Shown: one piece after another, positions 37,401 through 45,660 of the stretch | How the letters are laid out: each line of letters starts with the position of its first letter | Numbering within the stretch: position 1 is the first letter of the stretch | Assembly (NCBI GenBank): GCA_029962745.1 | Contig: CM057162.1 | Coordinates: forward strand, 5,954,618 to 6,018,617 | DNA: 64,000 nucleotides | Direction of reading: 5' to 3' | From: Echinometra lucunter | Lineage: Eukaryota; Echinodermata; Echinoidea; Camarodonta; Echinometridae | Program-made: the position numbers and the translations under genes | Notes under the pieces: model-generated | What the model was told of the DNA's origin: nothing | Seen by the model: only the letters and a program-made list of their open reading frames with translations | Database searches by the model: none

Positions 37401-39566
37401 ACTCAAAGGTCTTGAAAGAAATTATAACAATAATATCAGTAGCTGGTGAAGATGTTAAAATGTGGCAGCAACACTTACCAGTAATTACTACTACTACGTT
37501 CATTCCTTTGGGAGGCTTTGCTGTGGATCCTTCAGAAGCGGAAGTGTTGTTATGAAGTGGGGTGACGAAAACTGTCACCGCTCTTTCTTTTTGGTTTCCC
37601 GGTACATCTGACGCAACGCAGACGTAGGGTGTGTCATGAGGCACTGCGCCAATTGAAACCGCTTTGCTTCTCGTTCCATCGTCATTGGTCCATTCTTGGA
37701 GATCCACGCTAGTGATCTTTTCAGACCCATGCAGAAAGAATAGGTTGAGGTGTGGGAAGAAGCTAGATGCTGAGCAGGTAAGGTTTATGGGTGTGGGTGA
37801 GCGAATGACGCAACCGTAGTCTTCGGCCAATGCAGACGAGTCATTGCATTCCTTAATCACAGGATAAGGTTCTTCTGGTGGTTCTGTAGCGAAACGTAAA
37901 AGTGACGCATTATGAATGATGAAGTTACGACATCACAGGGCCGTGTGATGTGTAAACATGGCTTATCACAAATTAATTTAATTCGAAAGTGCATAATTTT
38001 ACAATGATAAATCACAATAATATTGAGGTTGTTCGTAAAAAACGATAAGTCCATGTTGGAAAATTTCTTGGCCAAGGTCACTGCCATACACTACAAAATA
38101 ATACCTTTCAAATGATATACTCTGAATAAATAGGCAGTGAAACGGTACATTTTTACATTGAATGGTTCACACACTTCCTTTGCATAAAATCATTATATCA
38201 CATAATTCGAAGTAAGGGAGTGTACCTAGATTTCATTATCAATGAACTTTCATAATGACGTCTCACTATTTCACAAGCTTTAATTTTGTTATCTTACCAA
38301 AAACATGCAAGTCTGTGATATTGTGAATAAGACGTCCTTGGTAGTTTGAAACTCGGCAGGTGTATCGGTCAGTGTCCGCTATCTTGACTTCTCTAATGAT
38401 TAGAGAGAAGTTCTTATCAATGTCACACCAGTCGTCCTTGGAGCAGTCCCCTTGCCATTTCCTGCCATCCATCCATGTGATCAGAGTGGATGATTCGTCC
38501 GGGTCGTTTCCTTTCTTCCAGTAGACAGCCACGGGAGCTCCTAGGAACTCACATTTTAGGGAGGTTTTGTCTCCTCTTCGAACGGTTTTGAGAAGATCGG
38601 TGTAGACGAACCCATCCTTGACATCTCCCATGATTCCTGTAATAGAGTACATGGTTTTAACCCCTAAGTACCAAATGTCTGTTAAATTAAAAGCCATCCA
38701 CCTTTTTAGGCAAATCGCCAAAAGACATTTTAGTCTGTAAGTTGGGGGTTCCATTTCGCCATGCTTAATGAGCTTTAAATATTTCTTCTATAGCAAGATA
38801 CTAAATAAGTTCAAATGCACTCTCGATAAAACAAAGACAAGTATTACAAGTATGTATACTATAACGTCCGCGAACATGCGCCCTCCATACCATGTGTTGT
38901 GATCTTATGATATATTGTATTGTTGGGTAAAATAGGGGGGGGGGGGGTATTTCATACCTACAATTGTACACGATTTTTCTTTTTTAGGGGATTGGCAGAA
39001 TTTTCAGTGCAGCCCTAATGCATACTTAAAGAATATTTGGATTATGTTCCTAAAATCATGTATTCTGGTAGGTTCTGCACTTAAGTAATTTTTAAGGACT
39101 ATAGTAACGAACCCTTGAAGTAGAGATGGGTACATTCTTTAGAGGATTGAACAAAATGGTGAGGCCACATGGGTAACATCAATTTTAAAGGCTGTTAAAA
39201 AGTATGACTTATTTTCATATTCATGAACCTTTCTTATCAAAACTACTATTAGATTATACTTCCACTCAGATTAAAAACAAAAATATTACTCTGGAATGTT
39301 TCCTTACAGGATAAAAAAGTGATCGCCTTTATTCCAGTTTGTCTGTCGACATCTAATAGTTTGTGTACATTTCGTTGTTGTTACCGTTCAAAATCATTTC
39401 AGAATAAGAGTGAACAAAACAACAAACAACATTTCTACACATCGTAGTTTAGTATAATGTCTTTACAGATGGCGGTATGGCGGTATGTCTTACCTAAAAT
39501 GCAGGATGATATCATGGCAATGCCCGCACATGCACAGAGAAACGATAATCTGCAATGAGCCTCCAT
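16324..39566 (-). CDS. Signal peptide / 2x Ig-like / transmembrane / 8x Death-fold receptor (14 exons)
   Basis: Predicted type I membrane protein of 1060 residues, built from 14 exons of 73, 339, 405, 75, 249, 291, 258, 72, 216, 288, 231, 267, 255 and 164 bases (3183 total, divisible by three). Every junction has AG acceptor and GT donor and every intron is phase 1, so the frame stays open from ATG at 39566 to TAG at 16324. Order: signal peptide (1-25), V-type Ig (26-137), second Ig (139-245), transmembrane helix (about 267-290) with a KKHHKK stop-transfer, eight Death-fold-like exons (about 299-563 and 589-1006, with a 23-residue linker exon between the third and fourth), Thr/Lys-rich tail (1008-1060). 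Extracellular ligand sensing coupled to cytosolic Death-fold adaptor recruitment is inferred. Further exons in the large introns (37049-29092, 25154-18176) cannot be excluded. An NLR gene lies upstream on the same strand. Confidence 0.8.
17282..17536 (-). CDS. Receptor exon 13: Death-fold-like domain 8
   Basis: Acceptor TCTTTTCAG, donor GTGAGA, 84 codons. ATRLAEILGVKLDSQSK, IVEVLRKWQEKIRKKP and RNELSNKLFKEGYVDFSLEV are the best match to a canonical Death domain in the gene. Confidence 0.78.
17909..18175 (-). CDS. Receptor exon 12: Death-fold-like domain 7
   Basis: Acceptor TATCAACAG, donor GTAATA, 88 codons. VAQILGVGHSSY, FFKSYQEALQV and RESLYRRLYEGGFNFFPSKL follow the Death-domain pattern, with Tyr in place of the helix-five Trp. 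It lies just downstream, in gene order, of the intron holding a LINE insertion. Confidence 0.7.
18708..21652 (-). pseudogene. LINE ORF2: AP endonuclease plus reverse transcriptase, frameshifted
   Basis: Endonuclease blocks are MLHINCRSI, IGVTETWL, RRGGGVGVFL, ILAVIYRPP and, after a frameshift near 21015, YFMGDFNANLL. RT blocks are [58 protein letters not shown] and the catalytic LFADDTSVFM. The C-terminal part continues in another frame to 18708. Breaks lie near 21015, 20757, 20535 and 18940. Confidence 0.88.
21785..22780 (-). pseudogene. LINE ORF1 protein (coiled coil plus RRM-like, Transposase_22 type)
   Basis: The 331-residue open frame looks intact, but belongs to the decayed LINE. After a Ser/Thr/Pro-rich N-terminus comes a coiled coil (MEKVKNEMNRVTREVNNLEQ), then YSRRNNVRVLGMPE and AIIVKMTSYKLKEALL, the pattern of LINE ORF1 nucleic-acid-binding proteins. 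The start could also be the later Met before PKPNLRPRP. Confidence 0.8.
22801..25154. other. Receptor intron sequence, nothing recognised
   Basis: AT-rich intronic sequence between the LINE and receptor exon 11 with no exon, repeat unit or RNA gene I can support. Confidence 0.45.
25155..25385 (-). CDS. Receptor exon 11: Death-fold-like domain 6
   Basis: Acceptor GCAG is preceded directly by a long CT microsatellite; donor is GTAGTA. The 76 codons contain TVEMLQYWRSLIKPP and VLADAIFKVIGKERALDILSG, a clear Death-domain ending with Trp and the L..A...G...L..L pattern. Confidence 0.72.
25388..25440. repeat. GA/CT microsatellite forming the polypyrimidine tract of receptor exon 11
   Basis: About 50 bases of GA repeat on plus, read as CT on minus, run straight into GCAG at the start of exon 11. 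Confidence 0.85.
25820..26095. repeat. GC-rich dispersed repeat piece in a receptor intron
   Basis: GAGGCCGCAGAACGTTTTTCGAGGGGG resembles GAAGCCGCGGAACGTTCGG...GGGGG at about 1085 and 13045, so this is probably another copy of the same transposon family. No ends were fixed. Confidence 0.4.
26114..26401 (-). CDS. Receptor exon 10: Death-fold-like domain 5
   Basis: Acceptor TTTCTGCAG, donor GTGAGT, 95 codons. LVELADIALRLLMTDVFPLG gives helix one and two, and MKVLVTFCKGK with CELCSALSRVDGWKEISQLLKYG the last helices. The helix-five Trp is replaced by Phe, so this is a more diverged member. Confidence 0.65.
26614..26829 (-). CDS. Receptor exon 9: Death-fold-like domain 4
   Basis: Acceptor TTTCAAG, donor GTATGA, 71 codons. 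TDAELQRIVKFVEPTQISQLFG, FEVIKAWIEKQSK and ICRQILREQLKQIRKEG match a short Death-fold domain with the AW motif in helix five. Confidence 0.68.
27201..27272 (-). CDS. Receptor exon 8: short linker
   Basis: A 72-base exon between TTTCACAG and GTAAGA, 23 codons, polar (YDDAIKYSDSGHRQHND...). It is symmetric phase 1, so skipping it would keep the frame. No domain is expected. Its reality rests only on splice signals, phase and absence of stops. Confidence 0.55.
27627..27884 (-). CDS. Receptor exon 7: Death-fold-like domain 3
   Basis: Acceptor TTTACAG, donor GTAGGC (weaker than its neighbours), 85 codons. VNHFVKRLTGRHCDRLSKVLNL, SVISDWVAEQS and LNHAAIRIGRHDLKG follow the Death-domain pattern, with the Trp before the final two helices. 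Confidence 0.7.
28016..28306 (-). CDS. Receptor exon 6: Death-fold-like domain 2
   Basis: Acceptor ATCTGTGCAG, donor GTGAGT, 96 codons. ALGELKEWSKG with following HPFVLLSLALESARCCPVDRLF matches the last helices of Death-superfamily domains. The N-terminal half has ILWEIEDSATIDTFLTQLIP. Confidence 0.72.
28590..28622. repeat. T run joined to G run
   Basis: About 22 Ts followed by about 12 Gs, in a receptor intron. Similar T/G or C/A junctions occur at 15431-15448 and 51907-51951. Confidence 0.8.
28843..29091 (-). CDS. Receptor exon 5: Death-fold-like domain 1
   Basis: Acceptor TTTTCTCAG, donor GTAAGT. The 82 codons contain LHKTLQELGIRKIG, AYDHLCKWK and ILKVAMKKSGYSAAWTEICG, the helix pattern of Death-fold domains with the conserved Trp in the fifth-helix region. 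It follows the membrane exon in phase (C|GG gives Arg). Confidence 0.72.
29208..30291. mobile_element. hAT element with perfect 8-bp target duplication
   Basis: The 1084-bp element begins CAGGGGCGTCGCTAG and ends with its exact reverse complement. Both sides carry GTCACCTG (29200-29207 and 30292-30299), an intact 8-bp target duplication typical of hAT insertions. A G run follows the left end and a C run precedes the right end. The interior is a degenerate tandem array of roughly 175-bp units with CCTCGCTCGCTGCGCTCGCTC and AACGAATTCGGCAAGCGAG. There is no transposase. Confidence 0.88.
30343..35143. mobile_element. Large DNA element with GTCACACCGRC ends, holding a nested insertion
   Basis: Left end GTCACACCGACCAGACCGACC and right end reverse-complementing to GTCACACCGGCAGACCGAACC are matching inverted ends. 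TGTA flanks both sides (30339-30342 and 35144-35147). Subtracting the nested element 31859-34472 leaves about 2.2 kb, including a long polypyrimidine region and a CCGACC/GGTCGG-rich right part. A partial copy lies at 41289-42608. No transposase frame was seen. Confidence 0.65.
31859..34472. mobile_element. 2.6-kb TTAA-flanked element with TTCGTACGAA-rich ends
   Basis: TTAA at 31855-31858 and 34473-34476 flank the insertion. The related copy at 41.9-42.0 kb has a single TTAA (42002-42005) with the same flanks, so it is an empty site. The ends GGCATGGTCACAAA and, inverted, AGCTACGGTCACAAA are similar. Both terminal ~350 bp are packed with CTTACGAAC and TTCGTACGAA palindromic motifs. TTAA duplications occur with piggyBac and Kolobok families; no transposase was found to decide. 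Confidence 0.7.
35150..35470 (-). mobile_element. tRNA-derived SINE
   Basis: On minus, TGAGCGAGTTGG (35443-35454, box A-like) and GGGTTCGAGTCC (35411-35422, box B) are spaced as in a tRNA promoter. They are followed by the TTAAATGGAGGTCCCGTGT...CACATTAAAGATCCCAC body common to invertebrate SINEs. It lies in the receptor intron between exons 4 and 5. I do not read it as a functional tRNA, because no cloverleaf was recognised. Confidence 0.65.
35471..37049. other. Receptor intron sequence, nothing recognised
   Basis: AT-rich. No exon with acceptor, donor and open phase-1 frame was noticed here. Confidence 0.45.
37050..37124 (-). CDS. Receptor exon 4: transmembrane helix
   Basis: A 75-base exon between TCCATTGCAG and GTAAGT. 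Joined to exon 3 it reads VVVVITVPVVFVTVVAVC then MLIVCW and the basic KKHHKKN. This is a textbook single-pass helix with a positive stop-transfer on its cytosolic side. Phase 1 at both ends. Confidence 0.82.
37479..37883 (-). CDS. Receptor exon 3: second Ig-like domain and membrane-proximal stalk
   Basis: Acceptor CGCTACAG, donor GTAAGT, phase 1 at both ends. INLTCSAS (Cys174) and PYVCVASDVPG (Cys226) are the Ig cysteine pair, with CVASDVPG typical of the F-G strands. The core Trp is replaced (LNLFFLHG). A stalk rich in Ser/Thr with NNTS leads into the start of the membrane helix (MNVVVVIT). Confidence 0.82.
38298..38636 (-). CDS. Receptor exon 2: Ig V-like domain
   Basis: Acceptor CTATTACAG, donor GTAAGA, 112 full codons. 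It has the V-set hallmarks: TSLKCEF (Cys53), VYWKKG (Trp64) and DTDRYTCRVSN (Asp114, Tyr116, Cys118). Two extra cysteines (89 and 95) sit in the C'-D region. NIT at 130-132 is a possible N-glycosylation site. Confidence 0.88.
39494..39566 (-). CDS. Receptor exon 1: signal peptide
   Basis: Starts at ATG 39566; an in-frame TAG lies a few codons upstream, so this is the first possible start. It encodes MEAHCRLSF then a hydrophobic LCACAGIAMISSCIL core and ends with G before GTAAGA, phase 1. Length and hydrophobicity fit a cleavable signal peptide; the next residues come from the first Ig exon. Confidence 0.75.
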
Positions 39567-39948
39567 GTTGGTCGTATTCTACCAGAAGTATTAGGCAAAA
39601 AGTGATGCACACCGGAGACTCATATGAAAGTCAAACAAAAATAAATGTTTATAATTTCAAAGGTCTGGTAGTACAGTATGCTTTCCGAACTCATTACAAG
39701 CTGAATTATGTTATAGGTCACGAAAATAAATGATTTACTATGTAAACAGCCAAACTGGAAGATTAAATTTATTTCTCTCCCATTCGTTAAACATAATATT
39801 CAATTTGGTCTTGCATTCAAAGGATGAAAAAACAATTTTGCTGAATGTATGGGTCGGTTTCTTTCATATTTTGTCGATTGGATCATGTGGATGATCTTGG
39901 TAACCACATGAACGAAAAAAAAAACATGGTTCACATTGGACAGGATTA

Positions 39949-40448
39949 NNNNNNNNNNNNNNNNNNNNNNNNNNNNNNNNNNNNNNNNNNNNNNNNNNNN
40001 NNNNNNNNNNNNNNNNNNNNNNNNNNNNNNNNNNNNNNNNNNNNNNNNNNNNNNNNNNNNNNNNNNNNNNNNNNNNNNNNNNNNNNNNNNNNNNNNNNNN
40101 NNNNNNNNNNNNNNNNNNNNNNNNNNNNNNNNNNNNNNNNNNNNNNNNNNNNNNNNNNNNNNNNNNNNNNNNNNNNNNNNNNNNNNNNNNNNNNNNNNNN
40201 NNNNNNNNNNNNNNNNNNNNNNNNNNNNNNNNNNNNNNNNNNNNNNNNNNNNNNNNNNNNNNNNNNNNNNNNNNNNNNNNNNNNNNNNNNNNNNNNNNNN
40301 NNNNNNNNNNNNNNNNNNNNNNNNNNNNNNNNNNNNNNNNNNNNNNNNNNNNNNNNNNNNNNNNNNNNNNNNNNNNNNNNNNNNNNNNNNNNNNNNNNNN
40401 NNNNNNNNNNNNNNNNNNNNNNNNNNNNNNNNNNNNNNNNNNNNNNNN
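39949..40448. other. Assembly gap (500 Ns)
   Basis: Exactly 500 Ns, starting about 380 bases upstream of the receptor start codon, so part of its promoter region may be hidden. Confidence 1.
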
Positions 40449-41288
40449 CCAATTGGTAAGAATAGCTATATATCATTTCATAGAAATTTCTTTGTAGTGA
40501 TCTATAATTATAACCATTAATATGTATATCTAAATTTATGTTTTCAGAAGTTTTTTATATTCTAAATTATTGCTTTCAATTAGGCAATGTGAACAAAGAT
40601 AATCTGTATCAATTGATGCATAACTATGATATGCAACACATCGCAATCTAACTTTATCTTCGGTGCAAAAGGTTTTAAAATGTAAATTGTTGGCAATGAC
40701 CTTTGAATTAGTGTCTCCATAAATTTCTATGATGTTTAAATTGTTCAGAAGATGCATTCTTCTATGACATATGCTTGACTGTATGTATTCGAAAATAGTT
40801 GATATGATTTAATTAATTATTCCTTTTTATAATTCGAACTGGCATATTGATATTGCAGACTTAAACGAATAATTCTTCTTTTATCATCTTGATATACATA
40901 TATCTGTAATTTGATTTGATTGTTTTATATGTAAAATGTCATCGTTGTATTTAGTGCTTGCACATTTCGTTGACTGTAGTTCAGTATTGGAATAGTTGTA
41001 TTTTGAACACTTTTCTAGTAATCACCGTAACGTTCTATATGAATTTGTTTCCTTTGTGATATCGTTCGTAAATTAGTATACTAAATGTTCGTTTTATTTG
41101 TTCTGTTTTATTGCAGTATTCTATCTACTCTACTTTACACGTGAGATCGGATTTGAATAAATCGCTTTCGCAAATTCATATCTCTCTGTTCGGAATAGAT
41201 TCTGTTGGAGTGTTTTTTGTAGTTCGAACTCGACCGAAACTCCTCACTTAGCAATTCGTGTTAAGTGAGGCAGTCACAACCACATCTT
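40449..41288. other. Intergenic stretch, nothing recognised
   Basis: AT-rich. A 73-codon minus frame at 40536-40757 has no recognisable domain and no clear splice context. Confidence 0.4.
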
Positions 41289-42608
41289 TATTAATCATAT
41301 ATTTTTCCTGCGTTTTTTTTCTTCTTGAAAATCATCTGCAATATCATCTTTAAACTTTCTACGAATGTCCGGTTACCCGAATTTCCATCATTAATGTACC
41401 ATAATTTTTTGTTTGTTTTTTTTTTTTTTTTTGCTATTTCTTCTTTTATTTCAATTCCTTTTATTTTCCTTTCTTTTCCCCTTTCTCTTCTCATTCTCTT
41501 CTCTCTTGTTCCTTTTTCCCCTTCATGTTTCTTGTCTTCCTCCTTTTTTTTATAATTTTTCTTTTTTTCTTTTTGCCTCTTTCTTCTTCTTATTCTTTGT
41601 CTCATTTTCTGCTTTTCATTTTCTTGCTTTTGTTCTTCTCTCCCTTTTTGATTTTCTGTTCTACCTTTACTTTCCATTACTTTTTGTAGGATTTGGAAAG
41701 CCTCCAATTTGTTTTAATCTTCTGGTATTTTGAAAGGTTGCAACTATTTCCCTCTTTCTTTCTTTTTTTTTTTTACCTATGATGATTAGAGCGCTTTTAA
41801 TTTATCCTTGCCCGTTTTCTTCTCAATTTTTCTTCATTCCTCTACTTTTTCCCCTCATCTTGTTCTTTTCTGTTTCGAATCCCTCTTCTCATTCTCTATT
41901 TTTCTTCTTTTTTTTTTCTTTCCGACTTTTTTTTTCTTTTTCTTTCCTATTCGCAGTCATATTTTGTATGTACTCTGTATTGTATCGATGTTAATCATTT
42001 CTTAAGCGCAGGTATGTTTTACGTTACACATGTACATACTGATGCAACCTTTGAGCTGTAATGAAGAACAGAGTTTAAAATATAGAATCCCTTTCCCAAA
42101 AAATAGATGTTTAAAAAAAAACATCATAAAATTGCATTTCAAGTACCGGTCGAAAACTGATTATTTTGTTATCGGTGTCCAAACAGTCCTTGTTCGGGAT
42201 GAGTTCAGCTTTTTTCGGTTCTGAGTCGGGCGAGGTGTGACTTTGTTTGGTTTTGTTTCTGGTAATAAAAATCTATTCAGTAATCTATCGACAAGGATTC
42301 GGGGTTAGTTTGCCTGACCACAACCTGACCTAACTTGGTACTGAAACCGATCACTTCCCTATTTTTAATTCCGACCCGAAGTCGAACCCAGTCCGAACGA
42401 TCCCCGCTCTTCTTGAACCCTCCCCGACCCGTCCCGGACATGGCCCCGATACATGATCGGTTTGAGATCTTTTGAACACGCTTGAAAGATCTCACCCCGA
42501 AAAATTCTGTAGCCCGACTCTAAACTGATTACAAACCGACAATCTCGATGTCAAACCGACGTAAAACTGATAGCAGACCGATCCATGCAGATATCAGACC
42601 GAATAGCA
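41289..42608. mobile_element. Partial second copy of the GTCACACCGRC-ended element (empty site of the nested insertion)
   Basis: It matches 31045-31858 joined directly to 34473-35096, with the polypyrimidine tract, GCAGGTATGTTTTACGTTA and GTACCGGTCGAAAACTGATT segments in the same order. Both ends of the parent element are missing. Polypyrimidine ORFs here are not genes. Confidence 0.85.
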
Positions 42609-42917
42609 AAAAAAAAAAAAAAAAAAAATGTATAATCCAAAGTAAACCAAAAAAAGGATCTATATCATCACAAACTGATGAGATCCAATCAATCCAAAAC
42701 ACGTCGATATTTTTTGTAAATATACCTAAATGACTCACTTTATTATTTTATACATGTCTCTTTAAAAAATATTTTTTTCATTTTCTTTATTTTTGTATCC
42801 ATTCTTCTGTGTTGTGTTGTTTCATTGTTGAACTAGATGAATCCTCAGTTTATGCCTCTGCAATTGCCAGATCGGAAATAAATGGCAAATTTTTTGTTGA
42901 TTTTTTTTTTAGTTTTC

Positions 42918-43490
42918 ATGTATAAAATGACATCTTTCACCTTGTGACCCCCAAATCTAATGAGACAATTATGAGACTTCCATATAAATACATGAGTCAA
43001 GTTCGGAGATGAACCATCACAGAGTTGCTAAGTTATCGCAAGAACAAGCAATTTTAATGTATATAATGACCTCTATGACCTTTGACCTTTGACCTTGAGA
43101 CTTCAAAATCTAATTAGAGCATTGTCCTTCCTATATGCATACATGAAGCAAGCTTGAAGTTGATCCATCAAATGGTTGTTGAGTTATCGCGAGAACGAAC
43201 CATTTCTATGTACATAATGACCTCTATGACCTTTGACCTTTGACCTTTGACTTTGTGACCCCCAAATCTAACTAGATCATTGTCCCTTCCATGTGCATAC
43301 ATGAGCCAAGTTTGAAGCCAATCTGTCAAATGGTTCTTAAGTTATCGCGAGAACGAGCCTTTTTTTAATGTGTATTATCACCTATTATGACCTTGACCTT
43401 TGACCTTGAGACTCCTAAAATCTAATCAGATCATTGTCCCTCCCATATGCATACACGAGCCAAGTTTGAAGTTGATCTCTCAAACGCTTC
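42918..43490. repeat. About 150-bp tandem repeat (four units) with TGACCTTTGACCT motifs
   Basis: Four degenerate units share ATAATGACCTCTATGACC, CCCCAAATCTAA, CATACATGAGCCAAGTTTGAAG and GAGTTATCGCGAGAACGA. Perfect DR1 sites (AGGTCAAAGGTCA on minus) occur at 43076-43088, 43083-43095, 43227-43239 and 43234-43246. Confidence 0.85.
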
Positions 43491-43494
43491 GTAA

Positions 43495-45660
43495 TGCCTT
43501 GTCACATATTACCGAATCGAGCCAACGAATGCCTAACATATTCGAAAATTTTGACAAATTTTGACATGCGTTGGCGTTCGTTGCCATTCGTTCGTATGGC
43601 AAGCCGTTTTAACATTTAATCCTATTTCTAGATATCAAGAATTCAGTTATTGATATCAAGAATACGATTTCTTGATATTAAGAATTACCATTGCTTAACT
43701 ACACAAAACCATTTCTTGATATCAAGGATTCGAATTCTTCATATCAAGAATTCGATTTCTTGATATCAATAATTCGATTTCTTGATATCAAGAAATGAAT
43801 TCTTGATATCATGAAATAAATTCTTGATATCTCTTGATTTCGAATGCAAGACCATTGCAAGAATTATTTGGATATCGAGCACAAAAGTATTGCACAAATG
43901 TTTAATTTATTTCCAGCTCAAAAGTTGTGCAGAATTAAAATTCATAGTCGATTTCCAGCGCACAAGTAATGCAGAAATTCATTCTGATTTCGAACTCAAA
44001 ACTTGTGCACGATTATACTGTGATTCGATTTCGAACTTAAAACTTGTGCACGATTACATTGTGATTCGATTTCGAACTCAAAACTTGTGCACGAATTCAT
44101 CCCGTACCAAGCGGCTATATAAGTGTACGTACGCAATTTTTTTGGTCCGAAATCATGTTGCCAGCTTGCAGTTCATTTACTGTCTTTGTGATATTTCTTG
44201 TAGAATATTTTAATTTTATAATGTTTAAACCCGTGATTACCATTCCTAAAACGATTTTACCGTAATTTTTGTCCCACCAAAATTGCTTGTTGTAAAATAT
44301 ATGAAAAGATGTGGTTAAAAAATGTAAAGCGGCAACATATCAAGAATTCATTTCATGATATGTTGCCAAAAGACAATGCACACACCTGTATCAAAGATCA
44401 CCCCGTGTTTAATATCATAGCCACGTTTTTACTGTACAATTCATTTTAGAAAATTTTGGTTACGTCAAATGAAATAATATTGGCAGATTTGATTATTTTT
44501 AGCAAAAAAAAATCAAAATTAACTTACAAAGCACCCATTGAAAAAATAATAAATTGGCCACATATCACAAATTCATGCGGAAATAATGAATTTGTGATAT
44601 GTTGCCAAATTCTACATTTACAATGCGTAATTTGTAAGTATTTTTGAACTTATTCTGCTTTTAAAATATCAGATCTGGCGTCATTATTCCAAATAAAATA
44701 CAAGTATGTTTTACATTTAACCTTTCAGAAAAACGGTAAGACATATTTATTGTACAAGTGACAATTTTTACAACTGGTTTGTCAACGGCTATATTGGCAA
44801 CATATCAAGAAATCATTTCGTGATATGTTGCCGTTTTATATTTTTTTCAAGATACGTTTTTATTATGATGATTTGATTAAAATTAGATGACCTAGAAACA
44901 AATATATATTTTTCACATTTTAAAATAAACAAGCTGTCGAAAAAATGTATAACTTGCAGTACCAAAGAGAATTTTCTACATGAAAATTCACCTAGCCATT
45001 ATAACTGGCAACATATTATATTCTACTGGAGCCGCGCCGGGCCGGCTGGAGGTACAGCTAGCTACACACCAAACAGCGAATTTAGTAAGAACTTGAGACC
45101 GAGTCCGAGTTTAACTGCATTCCAAAAGTCACAGCCAATTCAGGTAGGTACAATTACATTAAGATTTTGTTTTCTGTTTATTATAATCATCATTATCCCT
45201 GACGCCAGTCGGACCGCGACAGCAGTTTGTTTGCAACACAAATTCGTGAGCACGTGGCGTAGGTACTTTGAATGCGCATACCCTGGGGCTGATAAATCTT
45301 GCACAAGTTTTGAGTTCGAAATCGAATCACAGTATAATCGTATACAAGTTTTGAGTTCGAAATCGAATCACAATATAATCGTGCACAAGTTTTGAGTTCG
45401 AAATCAGAATGAATTTCTGCATTAATTGTACGCTGGAAATCAACTATGAATTTCAATTCTGCACAACTTTTGAGTTCGTTTGTGCTCGATATCCAAATTG
45501 ATTCTTGCAATGATTTTGTGCTCGAAATAAATCACTTAACAATTCTTGATATCAAGAAATGAATTCTTGATATCAAGCAATCGAATTTCTGATATCAAGA
45601 AATAGAATTCCTGATATCAAGAAGTCGTATTCTTGATATCAAGAAATGAATAAATGATAC
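43495..45660. mobile_element. Inverted-repeat element with hairpin series
   Basis: The arm at about 43620-44115 returns inverted at about 45290-45657. Both carry repeated CTTGATATCAAG palindromes, then GATATCGAGCACAAA, then several TTTCGAACTCAAAACTTGTG units. The central part holds hairpins at 44331-44367, 44554-44608 and 44796-44832, each with GGCAACATATCA facing TGATATGTTGCC. No transposase frame or target duplication was found, so the class is open. Confidence 0.7.

Noticed and set aside
40536..40757. 73-codon minus frame with several Cys and His
   Set aside because: No zinc-finger spacing, no splice signals that join it to the NLR or receptor.
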